A DNA stretch of 64,000 nucleotides, taken from assembly GCA_951812975.1 (NCBI GenBank), contig CATOTC010000001.1, forward strand, positions 310,001-374,000, in the 5' to 3' direction. The translations under genes and the position numbers were made by a program. A model generated the notes under the pieces. That model was given only the letters and a program-made list of their open reading frames with translations. It was not told where the DNA came from and did no database searches. Each line of letters starts with the position of its first letter. Position 1 is the first letter of the stretch. The stretch is from an uncultured Acidimicrobiales bacterium. GTDB lineage: Bacteria > Actinomycetota > Acidimicrobiia > Acidimicrobiales > Aldehydirespiratoraceae. This document shows, piece after piece, positions 16,291-24,751 of the stretch.

Positions 16291-16524
16291 ATGCCATGGC
16301 TTCTTTGTGGCGCAGCTTGTGGGGTCGGCCTCACAGTACTTTCCATTGGTCTTGCTGTCGCTGCCGGATTCGCCCTGTTCACCGTGGGAATGGTGCGTCG
16401 TCGCGCCAATGCGTACGGGATGTTCACCATCGGGTTCGGTCTAGGATTCGCGGCGTACATGGTGTTGGCGATCTCGATATCTCTCCTTGGCGACAGTCCC
16501 AGCTTCGGGGAAGGCGGTTCCTGA
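16291..16524 (+). CDS. Small two-helix membrane protein
   Basis: From ATG at 16291 the frame encodes 77 residues with two hydrophobic helices (CGVGLTVLSIGLAVAAGFAL, then MFTIGFGLGFAAYMVLAISI), separated by a basic MVRRRANAYG turn. A TTG at 16252 would start inside the IS630 remnant, so the natural N-terminus may have been lost. The function is unknown. It converges on the ppx gene 8 bp downstream. Confidence 0.5.
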   Translation: MPWLLCGAACGVGLTVLSIGLAVAAGFALFTVGMVRRRANAYGMFTIGFGLGFAAYMVLAISISLLGDSPSFGEGGS

Positions 16525-16532
16525 GCAAACGG

Positions 16533-17441
16533 CTAGTCCAGCAGGGAGAAGGCGAGGCCGTCGAGGATGTCGCTCTCGGAGACCAGGCATTCTTCGAAAC
16601 CGAAATAGCGCATGACCCTCACCAGGATGCACATGCCCCCCACGATCACATCGACGCGGCCCTCCTCGAGTCCCGGGTTGTGGCGACGGTCCTCACGCGA
16701 TTCGGTCACGAGCGTGCGGTACACATCCTCAGCAGCTTGTTTGCTGAGCCCGAAGTGGTGGATCTGGTCACGGTCGTATTCGGCCAGCCCGATCTCGACG
16801 GCCGCGGCAGTCGACACCGTGCCCGCCAGCCCGACGAAAGTCCTGGCCTGCCATGACGCAGGAATCAGCCGGACAACGTCATCGAGATGGGCCTCTGTGA
16901 TCGACAGGCAGGCCAACAGCTCCTCGGGCTCGGGAGGATCCGACTCGATGTACTTCTCGGTCAACCGGACACACCCGATGTCGACCGACAACGCGGCTTC
17001 GCATTCGGTGAGACCGTAGGAGAACTCGGTGGAGCCCCCGCCGATGTCGACCACCAGAAACGGCCCGTCGGCGGGGTCGAGTTCAGCGGTCGCCCCGGCG
17101 AACGACAGTTTGCCCTCCTCTGAACCGGAGAGCAGTTCGGGGCGGCTCCCGACCACCGCTTCAGCCGCGTCGAAGAACTCGTCGCGGTTGCTGGCATCGC
17201 GAGCCGCCGACGTAGCGGTGATGCGGACCCGTTCAACTCCATGACGGTCCATCACCCGGCGGTAGCCCTCGAGGCACTCAACTGTGCGGTCGATCGCCTC
17301 TGGGGCAAGCCGTCTGGTGGCGTCGACTCCCTGACCGAGCCGGGTGATGGTCATGTGCCGTTCCAGCGTCGTCGTGCCGTCATGCACCAACAGGCGCGTC
17401 GAGTTGGTTCCGCAGTCGACCGCGGCGACCGGTGCGCTCAC
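16533..17441 (-). CDS. ppx: Ppx/GppA-family exopolyphosphatase
   Basis: GTG at 17441 overlaps the DUF501 stop (GTGA) and gives 302 residues, the length of the short actinobacterial Ppx proteins. The phosphate-binding motifs of the ASKHA fold are AAVDCGTNSTRLLVHDG near the N-terminus and VVDIGGGSTEFSYG in the middle. It should hydrolyse terminal phosphate from polyphosphate or pppGpp in the cytoplasm. The neighbour DUF501 is its usual actinobacterial partner. Here the pair is cut off from eno and ftsB, which normally precede it. Confidence 0.92.
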   Translation of the reverse strand: MSAPVAAVDCGTNSTRLLVHDGTTTLERHMTITRLGQGVDATRRLAPEAIDRTVECLEGYRRVMDRHGVERVRITATSAARDASNRDEFFDAAEAVVGSRPELLSGSEEGKLSFAGATAELDPADGPFLVVDIGGGSTEFSYGLTECEAALSVDIGCVRLTEKYIESDPPEPEELLACLSITEAHLDDVVRLIPASWQARTFVGLAGTVSTAAAVEIGLAEYDRDQIHHFGLSKQAAEDVYRTLVTESREDRRHNPGLEEGRVDVIVGGMCILVRVMRYFGFEECLVSESDILDGLAFSLLD

Positions 17442-17893
17442 GGCTGCACCGGTGCGGCCAGCTGCTCGGCCACCCAGCGGCCGACCGGGTCGTCGCCCCC
17501 GGCGAGATACCAGGCGTAGTGGGCGTGGAGACACTTGACACCGCGGCGTGTGCCGCCCACCCCGCCGCTGGGCCGGGGACCGCCGAAGGACTCTTCGATG
17601 GCGGCGTCGCGCTCCGCCGCGTAGCGGGCATGGGCTTGGGACAGTTCGTCGGCATCGACGGCTGCCTCGGCCTGTCGCACTCCACCGACGGACTCCAGAC
17701 GACCCACCGCGCGGCGAGGCTCCTCCCCTACCAGCCAGTAGCGGGTCGGCATCGGACGCCCGTCGCTCAACAGCGGCTCATTGCGTATCACGACAGGATC
17801 GCCCTGAGCGTCGCTGACGACAATCTCGAAGTCCCCTTCGGGTTCGCGCCCCAGCAACTCGGCCACGCGGTTGCGTTGAGCGGAAGTTGTCAC
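17438..17893 (-). CDS. DUF501 domain protein
   Basis: This 151-residue cytoplasmic protein of unknown function belongs to a family conserved next to eno, ftsB/divIC and ppx in actinobacteria. It starts with RVAELLGREPEGDFEIVVSD and ends with a conserved GVKCLHAHYAWYLAGGDDPV segment that holds Cys and two His. It overlaps both neighbours by four bases, so translation is coupled. The upstream partner here is a CoxG-like gene rather than the usual ftsB. Confidence 0.88.
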   Translation of the reverse strand: MTTSAQRNRVAELLGREPEGDFEIVVSDAQGDPVVIRNEPLLSDGRPMPTRYWLVGEEPRRAVGRLESVGGVRQAEAAVDADELSQAHARYAAERDAAIEESFGGPRPSGGVGGTRRGVKCLHAHYAWYLAGGDDPVGRWVAEQLAAPVQP

Positions 17894-18585
17894 CGCGAAC
17901 GGCGCAGCAGACGGCGAAGCACTAGGAAGGCAACAACCACTGCGGCCAACGTCACGACACGTTTCATCACCGGAGCACCGGCCGCATCGATGAGGTCGAT
18001 CGCCTCGGGTTCGGGCATGTCGATCTTGCGGACCCCGTCACTCGCTGCGGTTGCCTCCTCGGCGGTCGTCTCGCCTTCCCCAGCATCGTCGGCCGGCTCG
18101 GGCTCGGCTTGCTCAGGCTCGGAGGGATCGTCGCTGCTCTCTTCTGCGAGCATGGCGGCAAGATTCTCGGCGAACTGGTCCATCAGGGTGGCGCTCACGT
18201 CGGCCATCACGCCCCGCCCGAACTGCGCGAACTTTCCGGTGATCTTCATGTCTGTGTCGACGTTGACTCTGGTGATCGAATCGGAGACCGGTTCCAGCTT
18301 GGCTGTGATCAGAGCACTGGCGTTCCCTGCGCCCCGGGTGTCGCGGCCCTTGCCGCTCAGCACCGCCTTGTGGTCCTGGTCGTTGCGCTCCACGAAGTTC
18401 GCGGCGCCCTTGAACTGGGCGGTGATCGGCCCCACCTTCACCTTGACGAAGCCGCGGTAGTCGTCGCCTTCAACCTCTGTGAGTTGCGCCCCGGGCAGGC
18501 ACGGGGCGATCCGTTCCAAGTCGGTCAACACGGCCCACGCCTCTTCAATCGGTCGGGCCACTTCGAAAGTGTTGTTCAGGTCCAT
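17890..18585 (-). CDS. SRPBCC / CoxG-like membrane-anchored protein
   Basis: The 231-residue protein has an N-terminal SRPBCC fold of the CO dehydrogenase subunit G type (about residues 1-150; NTFEVARPIEEAWAVLTDLE, CLPGAQLTEVEGDDYRGFVK). An acidic linker of Glu, Ala and Asp follows, then a C-terminal membrane helix (VVTLAAVVVAFLVLRRLLRR). CoxG-type proteins are thought to anchor or mature molybdenum hydroxylases at the membrane. It is the last gene of the cox-like insertion and overlaps DUF501 by four bases, so it has been joined to the housekeeping operon. Confidence 0.85.
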   Translation of the reverse strand: MDLNNTFEVARPIEEAWAVLTDLERIAPCLPGAQLTEVEGDDYRGFVKVKVGPITAQFKGAANFVERNDQDHKAVLSGKGRDTRGAGNASALITAKLEPVSDSITRVNVDTDMKITGKFAQFGRGVMADVSATLMDQFAENLAAMLAEESSDDPSEPEQAEPEPADDAGEGETTAEEATAASDGVRKIDMPEPEAIDLIDAAGAPVMKRVVTLAAVVVAFLVLRRLLRRSR

Positions 18586-19172
18586 CGTCGCAGATCCTCC
18601 AGCGTGTCGACATCGGCTGAGTCGCCATCACAGGGTATCGGCTCAACCATCTCGGGGCGTTCGCGCCACAGCGCTCGTGCTCCCTCGTCTCCCGATACGG
18701 GCAGCGACGCCCACATCGCCGCGGACAGGCGCACAGGGGGGCGGTGGCCTTCGCCGAAGTCCGCTGCCGCAAGGTCGGCTTCGCTCTCCCCCACCGCCTG
18801 CCATGCCGCCGCGCCGACACCGGGTTGATCACCCAGACCAACCACGATCGCCTTGTGTCCCCTGGCCGCAGCGTAGGTGACCGCGCCCCGCAGCGAGGTC
18901 GACTGGCCGTGCTCCCATTGCTCGTTGTGGATGATCGTCACGTCTTGCGGCATGACCTCTGTGAGGTCCACACACCCCGAGACGACGATCACCTCATCGA
19001 ACCCGGCGCCCCGAGCCGCGTCGACGGCATGGCACACGATCGGCTTCCCCCGGACCTCGGTGAGCAGCTTGTGGTCGTCTCCCAAAAAGCGTGAACCGGC
19101 TCCCGCGGCGAGCACAACCGCTGCCGTCGTCACCACATCACGGTCGGGGTCAGAGCCAGTTTGGGTTGTCAC
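18576..19172 (-). CDS. MobA/MocA-like nucleotidyltransferase
   Basis: This 198-residue GT-A fold nucleotidyltransferase carries the signature VVLAAGAGSRFLGDDHKLLT (the loop binding the NTP phosphate) and VVGLGDQPGVGAAAWQAV with the metal-binding Asp. Relatives beside molybdenum hydroxylases transfer CMP to molybdopterin (MocA) to make the cytosine dinucleotide form of the cofactor. It lies in the cox-like cluster and overlaps the CoxG-like gene by 10 bases, which supports that role. CTP rather than GTP specificity is inferred from context only. Confidence 0.85.
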   Translation of the reverse strand: MTTQTGSDPDRDVVTTAAVVLAAGAGSRFLGDDHKLLTEVRGKPIVCHAVDAARGAGFDEVIVVSGCVDLTEVMPQDVTIIHNEQWEHGQSTSLRGAVTYAAARGHKAIVVGLGDQPGVGAAAWQAVGESEADLAAADFGEGHRPPVRLSAAMWASLPVSGDEGARALWRERPEMVEPIPCDGDSADVDTLEDLRRWT

Positions 19173-19223
19173 TATCCCAGTGTGGCAGCACCAAAGAGCA
19201 GCGATGCGCCTAACGTGTCACCA

Positions 19224-19718
19224 ATGAGTGATTCCGTCGACTCCACATCCTCGCCGAGTGTCCCGGAGCCTCCGTTGGTTCGGGTCAACCTTTTGGTCGC
19301 CGACGCCGCGCAGGTGGCCGACGGCAAGCTCTACATTCTCGGGGGAGGGCTCACCGCGGTGGGTCCGCGTCCCCAGCCGATGGGGGTCGCGATCCGTATC
19401 GAGGTGCCCTGGGACCGGGCCAACGTCTCCCACGAGTGGCGTATCGAACTGCTCGACGAGGACGGGCATCCGCTGATGGTCGGTGAGCGGCCGCTGGTGG
19501 TGCAGGGCAACTTTGAGGCTGGGCGCCCTGTGGGTTTGCGTCCCGGCACACCGCTGTGCGTCCCCCTGGCGATCAACTTCCCGACGATCCCGGTAACGCC
19601 CGGAAAGAGTTACACCTGGCAACTCTCAATCAACGGCGCCACACATTCCGACTGGCGCCAGAGCTTCTTCGTCAGACTGCCCAAGCAGACCGGCTCTCCG
19701 AGTACCCCGCCCCGCTAG
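19224..19718 (+). CDS. Conserved actinobacterial protein of unknown function (DUF6941-like)
   Basis: ATG at 19224 gives 164 residues. The core VRVNLLVADAAQVADGKLYI followed by LGGGLTAVG, and a later WRIELLDEDGHPL, match a widespread actinobacterial family of small beta-rich cytoplasmic proteins. I recognise the family only by shape and not by role. The N-terminus is Ser/Pro rich and the C-terminus ends with polar residues. It is divergent from the MobA-like gene, with about 50 bp between starts. Confidence 0.65.
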   Translation: MSDSVDSTSSPSVPEPPLVRVNLLVADAAQVADGKLYILGGGLTAVGPRPQPMGVAIRIEVPWDRANVSHEWRIELLDEDGHPLMVGERPLVVQGNFEAGRPVGLRPGTPLCVPLAINFPTIPVTPGKSYTWQLSINGATHSDWRQSFFVRLPKQTGSPSTPPR

Positions 19719-19825
19719 CCGCTGATCGGAACACTCCGCCCCGAGAGACACCACCAGCCTGTTGGATCGTCTATCGATGGTTTCGCCTCTGGCTTGATTC
19801 ATCACGAATTGGATGGGAGACCGTA

Positions 19826-20043
19826 GTGGCCCTGACAGAACAGCAGCGAGCCGACACGATAGGTCAACAGGAAGCGGAGTCCCTTATGGCAACCTAACCA
19901 CCCGGAGGATGAGAGCAGTTCGCCACCAAACGTGACCTGGCAGACCTTGAGGTCAAGACACAGGCCTCGTTCGTCGCAGTCCAGACCTCGAATCGCAACA
20001 CGGGATCGCAGCACGGAGGACTTGGCAGCTTTGCTCGTTGAAC
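19826..20043 (+). pseudogene. Remnant of a coiled-coil DUF-type protein gene
   Basis: From GTG at 19826 the frame reads ALTEQQRADTIGQQEAESLM, AT, stop, PPGG, stop, EQFATKRDLADLEVKTQAS. This is a shortened version of a common actinobacterial family (LTEQQR... LM..LPP.GW...ATKRDL..LE) in which the conserved Trp codon and a nearby codon have become stops. No intact copy is present. Together with flanking sequence it fills the 500-bp gap before the HNH gene. Confidence 0.55.
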
Positions 20044-20227
20044 TCCACAACGACGGTCGACTCTGTGTTCCTCCCGCACCTGATGGAGTCGATGCGGACC
20101 CTGTAATCGTCTGCACCATGGGGTTCAGAGGCTGACGGACTCTGTGCCATAAAGAATTTAGATTTATTTTGTGTAGTGAAAGTATTTTACAGGGTCATTG
20201 TCACAGGGGGTCAGTAGGTTGTGATCC

Positions 20228-21775
20228 ATGAGTTTCCTTCCGGGATCGGAGCTTCTTGAAGAGGCCACGGCAAGCGGTGGTGACACCGGTGGAGCGTTGC
20301 GGGTGCCGTTGGTTGATGAGGCGGGGTTGTCTGATGAGGGGCTGAGGTCGCATCTGAAGGTGTTGGGTCGCGCCGAGTCTCGGTTGGTGGCGATGAAGTC
20401 CCGGGCGCTGGCCGAGCTGGGCCGCCGTCACAGCAAAGGCGACGCGCAGAGGTTGGTTCGTGACGAGCTGCAGGCATCGAAACGTGAGGCCAAACGCGAT
20501 GTTGAGACCGCGGCCCGGTTGGCGGAGTTGCCAGCGACCAGTGAAGCGTTGGAGTCTGGTGAGATCCCTGTGGGTCATGCCCGGTTGATTGCCCGTGCGT
20601 CTTCTGAGAGCCCGGTCGATGAGGAGTTGCTCATCGAAGCAGCCAACAGCAAGCCTTTCGATGAGTTCGCTCAAACTGTGAAGCGTCATCAACAAGACGT
20701 ATCCGACGATGACGGCCAGTCGTTGTTGGATCGTCAACGCTCCAAGCGCAAAGCCAGGATCTTCGAGTCGTCTGATTCTGGGATGTATGTGCTGAGCGGC
20801 GAGTTTGACCAGATCACCGGAGCGCGCATCGCCACCGCGTTGACTGCTAAGGAACGACAGCTGTGGCACCGCGAGGACCCCAACAAGCGTGCTACTCCCC
20901 AGCAGCGCATGGCGGACGCGTTAGCCGAGTTGATCTGCGAACCCTCCAGTGGCAGGTCTGCGGGCACTGATCTGTTGGTGATCGCTGATTTCGATGTGCT
21001 CAAACAACAACTCGACAACCCCCGGTTGGCTGACGGTTCACCAATACCGATAGTTGAGCTGCACCGTCTGGCGCTGGAGGCGAACCTGTTGCCTTCGATC
21101 TTTGATACCGAAGCCCAAGACATGTGGCTGGGGCGCCGCTTTCGCACCGCCACTGAAGCCCAACGGATCGCGTTGATCGCACGCGACCAGCACTGCATCG
21201 GCTGCGGCGCAGACCCACTGTGGTGCCGCGCGCACCACATCATCTGGTGGTCAAAGAACGGACCCACCGACCTCGACAACCTCGTGCTGGTATGCGACGA
21301 CTGCCACCACAAGATCCACGACCACGGCTGGCAGGTGCACAAACGCCCCGACACCGGCAAATTCCAACTCAAACCGCCAACCAACCCGCCAGGAAAGTCC
21401 ACGACCGTTTCGTCAGACGAGTCCTTGACGATCTCTTCGGGTAGGCCGCCGACCCACCCGACCGGTGAGTGCTCGGCGGTTTCGTTGAATGAACCCTCGA
21501 CCCGCCCATCAGACAAGTCCCCAACTGTCTCGTCGAATGAACCCTCGACCCGCCCGCCGGGTGCGGCGGAACGTGCGCGAACTCGAGCAGACTCACACGC
21601 AGACTCAACCCCGGTTGCCCGCGACGAAATCCAGCCGACTTCCCAAAAGGACCCCGGGTTTGCACATGGGGGCAAAGTCCAGTGGGAGAACCAGACAATC
21701 TCAGACACCGAACAACAACGCCCCACCACCCGTTCCACCGGCCACGACCCGGTCGACGGCATCGATACCTCCTAA
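20228..21775 (+). CDS. DUF222 / HNH endonuclease-domain protein (13E12 family)
   Basis: The 515-residue protein has an N-terminal DUF222 helical domain (about 25-300; GHARLIARASSESPVDEELL) and a complete HNH nuclease motif: CIGCGADPLWCRAHHIIWWS, NGPTDLDNLVLVCDDCHHKI, with four zinc cysteines and the catalytic His pair. The last 130 residues are low-complexity Ser/Thr/Pro repeats (NEPSTRP appears twice, with variants). This is the 13E12 repeat family that is multicopy in mycobacteria and their relatives and behaves like a mobile or selfish gene. Its 3' end is duplicated downstream, around a 35-bp minisatellite. Confidence 0.88.
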   Translation: MSFLPGSELLEEATASGGDTGGALRVPLVDEAGLSDEGLRSHLKVLGRAESRLVAMKSRALAELGRRHSKGDAQRLVRDELQASKREAKRDVETAARLAELPATSEALESGEIPVGHARLIARASSESPVDEELLIEAANSKPFDEFAQTVKRHQQDVSDDDGQSLLDRQRSKRKARIFESSDSGMYVLSGEFDQITGARIATALTAKERQLWHREDPNKRATPQQRMADALAELICEPSSGRSAGTDLLVIADFDVLKQQLDNPRLADGSPIPIVELHRLALEANLLPSIFDTEAQDMWLGRRFRTATEAQRIALIARDQHCIGCGADPLWCRAHHIIWWSKNGPTDLDNLVLVCDDCHHKIHDHGWQVHKRPDTGKFQLKPPTNPPGKSTTVSSDESLTISSGRPPTHPTGECSAVSLNEPSTRPSDKSPTVSSNEPSTRPPGAAERARTRADSHADSTPVARDEIQPTSQKDPGFAHGGKVQWENQTISDTEQQRPTTRSTGHDPVDGIDTS

Positions 21776-21818
21776 CCATGTCCAAGTCAGCGGGCGTGCG
21801 AGGTTGACCGTCGCTGCA

Positions 21819-22108
21819 TTGGTCGATGCTTCCTGAGGGTCTACTAGTGCGCCTTGGTCGATGCTTCCTGAGGGTCTACTAGTGCGCCTTGGTCGATGCT
21901 TCCTGAGGGTCTACTAGTGCGCCTTGGTCGATGCTTCCTGAGGGTCTACTAGTGCGCCTTGGTCGATGCTTCCTGACGGTCTACTAGTGCGCCTTGGTCG
22001 ATGCTTCCTGACGGTCTACTAGTGCGCCTTGGTCGATGCTTCCTGACGGTCTACTAGTAGGCCTTGGTCGATGCTTCCTGACGGTCTACTAGTAGGCCTT
22101 GGTCGATG
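21819..22108 (+). repeat. 35-bp minisatellite, eight copies plus a partial
   Basis: The unit is 35 bp, beginning TTGGTCGATGCTTCCTGA and containing CTACTAGT. Eight full copies run from 21819 to 22098, followed by about 10 bp of a ninth. Copies 1-4 have GAGGG and GTGCG, 5-6 have GACGG and GTGCG, 7-8 have GACGG and GTAGG, so variants are in order along the array. There are no unique spacers. It lies between the two copies of the HNH gene 3' end. Confidence 0.92.
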
Positions 22109-22166
22109 GTTGGCTCCAGTTGGCTGTTGCGGCACCGGTGGGCGACGGCTCAGAGCCGCTGGTCAG

Positions 22167-22324
22167 GCCTGGTCAGCGGGAGAACTAGACAATCTCAGAC
22201 ACCAACAACAGGGCCCCGCCACCTGCCCCACCGGCCGCGACCCCGTCAACTACATCAACGACTCCTAGTAAAGCTCAGGTGAGTCGGTGGGTGGCGCGAG
22301 GTCTGTGGTCGCCGCGCTGTTGGG
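22167..22324 (+). repeat. Diverged duplicate of the HNH gene 3' end
   Basis: Sequence from GGGAGAACTAGACAATCTCA to about 22324 parallels 21674-21822 (GGGAGAACCAGACAATCTCA), including the C-terminal codons, the stop region and the start of the following noncoding sequence. Several indels separate the copies. With the first copy it brackets the 35-bp array, so the array may have grown inside a tandem duplication. Confidence 0.75.
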
Positions 22325-22421
22325 CCGCTGGGTCACTGGCCCCGGGTCGGTGGGGCCTGATGGTTTGAACCTGCTCTGAGTCAAAGACCCGGTAATCAAG
22401 GACCGGGTGATCTACTAGGCC

Positions 22422-23216
22422 TCAGCCGTGAATGGGGCCGTCGGTGACGGTGAGTGACTTGGCGTCGCGGCCGGTGCGCCGCGCGATGATCTCCGCGGTG
22501 ATCGACACGGCGGTCTCTTCGGGGGTGCGGGCCCCGATGTCGAGGCCGATCGGTGAGCGCAGCCTGGCAAGACCGGCTTCGTCGACGCCGGCTTCGATCA
22601 ACCGCTTCGTGCGGTCGTCGTGGGTCCGCCGGCTTCCCATGACGCCGATGTAGCCGACGTCAGTCGCCAGAGAGGCCACCACTGCGGGAACGTCGAACTT
22701 GGCGTCGTGGGTGAGGATGCAGACCACATCGCGTTCGCCCAGGTCGCCACCGACCTCAGCCAACAACCGATCGGGCCAGTCGACCACAACCTCGTCGGCC
22801 ATCGGGAAACGGGATTTGGTGGCGAACACGGCCCGCGCGTCACACACCGTGACCCTGTATCCGAGAACCTTGGCTACCCGGGCCAGCGCTGCGGTGAAGT
22901 CGACAGCTCCGAAGATCAACATTCTGGGAGGCGGCGCGAAACTCTCGATGAACACCGAGACCGCTTCCTCACGGGCCTCGCCGTGCAGGCCGTAGTGGCG
23001 CATGCCGGTTCGTCCAGCGGCGAGTTCGCCTCGGGCATCGCGGGTGACCACTCGGTCGAGGTCGGCGTTGCCGAGCGTTCCCTCGGACTCGGCGTCGCGC
23101 CAGACGATCAGCTTGTTACCGGTGAAGGAACCTTCGACCACGGTCGCCAACGCAACCGGCACCTCTGCGCGGATGGCGTCTCGAAGCTGTTCGAACAGCG
23201 ATTGCTCGGCCGGCAT
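22422..23216 (-). CDS. XdhC-family molybdenum hydroxylase maturation protein (Rossmann half)
   Basis: The 264-residue protein has a short N-terminal XdhC_CoxI-like part and a C-terminal Rossmann domain (RMLIFGAVDFTAALARVAKV, then GYIGVMGSRRTHDDR). It ends with RLRSPIGLDIGARTPEETA, the family signature. XdhC proteins bind the molybdenum cofactor, help sulfurate it and insert it into xanthine dehydrogenase-type enzymes. The gene follows a separate small XdhC N-terminal-domain gene after 12 bp, so the usual function is divided over two proteins. It is the last gene of the coxDE-like operon. Confidence 0.88.
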   Translation of the reverse strand: MPAEQSLFEQLRDAIRAEVPVALATVVEGSFTGNKLIVWRDAESEGTLGNADLDRVVTRDARGELAAGRTGMRHYGLHGEAREEAVSVFIESFAPPPRMLIFGAVDFTAALARVAKVLGYRVTVCDARAVFATKSRFPMADEVVVDWPDRLLAEVGGDLGERDVVCILTHDAKFDVPAVVASLATDVGYIGVMGSRRTHDDRTKRLIEAGVDEAGLARLRSPIGLDIGARTPEETAVSITAEIIARRTGRDAKSLTVTDGPIHG

Positions 23217-23228
23217 CGAGACCCGGGC

Positions 23229-23543
23229 CTACCAGTCGAGGGGTTCGATGAACAGATGGATGGTTCCGCCGCATGTGAGGCCCACCTCGAAGGCTTCATC
23301 GTCGCTGTACCCGAAGGTGACCATGCGACGCTCACCTTTGGCCAACACGTCGAGAGCCTCCACCACGACCGCCCCCTCCACACAGCCACCCGATACCGAG
23401 CCCGAGACCTCGCCGTCTTCGGTGACCGCCATAGCCGCACCAGCCGCGCGGGGCGCCGACCCCTCCAGGTCGACAACCCGAGCCATCGCCACAGCGCGCC
23501 CAGCACCGCGCCAGCGGTCGAGATCATCGAGCAGTTCCTTCAT
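23229..23543 (-). CDS. XdhC_CoxI N-terminal-domain protein
   Basis: ATG at 23543 overlaps the stop of the VWA gene (ATGA) and gives 104 residues. They correspond to one XdhC_CoxI domain: GRAVAMARVVDLEGSAPRAA, GAAMAVTEDGEVSGSVSGGC, and FIEPLDW at the end. The conserved SGGC cysteine is present. It should work with the following XdhC Rossmann protein on cofactor delivery to the CoxL-like enzyme. The small size is normal for the split form found beside coxDE genes. Confidence 0.85.
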   Translation of the reverse strand: MKELLDDLDRWRGAGRAVAMARVVDLEGSAPRAAGAAMAVTEDGEVSGSVSGGCVEGAVVVEALDVLAKGERRMVTFGYSDDEAFEVGLTCGGTIHLFIEPLDW

Positions 23544-24685
23544 AGCGCAGATCCTACGGGAATCGGCCGAACCTGCTGCGAGTCTCCCAGTACGAGCTCT
23601 GCCAGTTGCGTCAGGGAGTCGAGGCAGTGCCCTTCGACAAAATCGTCCACAAACGGCAGCGCGGCGGCCATGGCTCGAGCCAGAGGCGCATAGCCCGGCG
23701 AGGCCTTCAAGGGATTGACCCAGACCACACGGCGCGCGACACGACTGAGGCGCTGCATCTGGACCTCCATCTCGGTGGGCTCGCCGCGATCCCAGCCGTC
23801 CGAGAGGATCACTATCGTGGCGCCCCGCGCCATGCCCCGACAGCCCCACTCGTCGTTGAAGCGGCCCAGACCCTCTCCGAGGCGGGTACCGCCGGACCAG
23901 TCCTTGACGGCGGCCGCGGCTTCGAGCAGCGCCCGGTCCGGGTCCCGTTGCGACAGCTCGCGGGTGAGGCGGGTGAGGCGGGTCCCCAACGCGAACGCCT
24001 CCACCCGGGCGCGGCCCGCCACCGAGGCGTGTACAAAGCCGATGAGCGCCCGGGCGTAGGGTTCCATAGAACCCGAAACGTCGAGCAGCAACACCAGACG
24101 CCGCGGCTGCCGCGCGGGAACTGTGCGGGCTATCTCCGCTGGTTCACCGCCCGAGCGCAGCGCCCGTTGAACAGTGCGCCGCAGGTCGAGGTTGCCTCGA
24201 ACGCCGTTGGAGCGCACCCGCCGTCTGCTCCGGCGACACTCCCCCATGAACACGATCCGCTCCATCAGGCGCCGAGACTCCGCCAGCTCCTCATCGGAGT
24301 AGTCAGCGAAGTCCTTGCTGCTGAGCGTCTCAGTGACGCAGTAACGCACGGTGATCGTCTCGTCGTTGTCTTCGCCCTCCGCACCGTCGGCAGGTACCTG
24401 TTCGGGATCGTCCATCGCCAGGGTGACCGGTAACGGCTCTGAGGGTACGCGCCACACCAGTCCCGAATCGACACCACCCCAGTAGGCGGCGAACAGGCCG
24501 TTGAACACCTCAATGTCCTCGGGCCTGTGCACCAGTACCGCCCGGGCCGCCCAGTACACCTCGTCCGGGTCGGCCAGATCGATTTCGGCGAGCGCCTCGG
24601 TGAACAGACGCGAAGACCCTAGAGAAACGGCGAGGCCGCCGCGGCGAAGGGACTCCACGAACCCGACCGCCGCCTCAATCGTCAC
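23540..24685 (-). CDS. VWA-domain protein, CoxE type
   Basis: The 381-residue protein has an N-terminal helical part (FVESLRRGGLAVSLGSSRLF) and a C-terminal von Willebrand A domain with the metal-site motif LLLDVSGSMEPYARALIGF (DxSxS) and a later ILSDGWDRGE. CoxE partners the MoxR-type ATPase CoxD to load sulfur or copper into CO dehydrogenase-type enzymes. It lies 66 bp after the CoxD gene and overlaps the XdhC N-terminal-domain gene by four bases. The role is inferred from family and order. Confidence 0.88.
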   Translation of the reverse strand: MTIEAAVGFVESLRRGGLAVSLGSSRLFTEALAEIDLADPDEVYWAARAVLVHRPEDIEVFNGLFAAYWGGVDSGLVWRVPSEPLPVTLAMDDPEQVPADGAEGEDNDETITVRYCVTETLSSKDFADYSDEELAESRRLMERIVFMGECRRSRRRVRSNGVRGNLDLRRTVQRALRSGGEPAEIARTVPARQPRRLVLLLDVSGSMEPYARALIGFVHASVAGRARVEAFALGTRLTRLTRELSQRDPDRALLEAAAAVKDWSGGTRLGEGLGRFNDEWGCRGMARGATIVILSDGWDRGEPTEMEVQMQRLSRVARRVVWVNPLKASPGYAPLARAMAAALPFVDDFVEGHCLDSLTQLAELVLGDSQQVRPIPVGSAL

Positions 24686-24751
24686 CGGCCCGCTCCATGC
24701 TCAAAACCGACACACTCGAACTTGGCAAGCACAGCAGGGGCGGCATCACGA

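Noticed and set aside
16026..16460. N-terminal 145-residue extension of the hypothetical gene at 15621.
   Set aside because: It would cross the solo IS630 end and the antisense of the small membrane protein, and it lacks protein character.
21819..22108. A CRISPR array.
   Set aside because: The 35-bp units are directly adjacent with no spacers, and no cas genes are present. It is a minisatellite.
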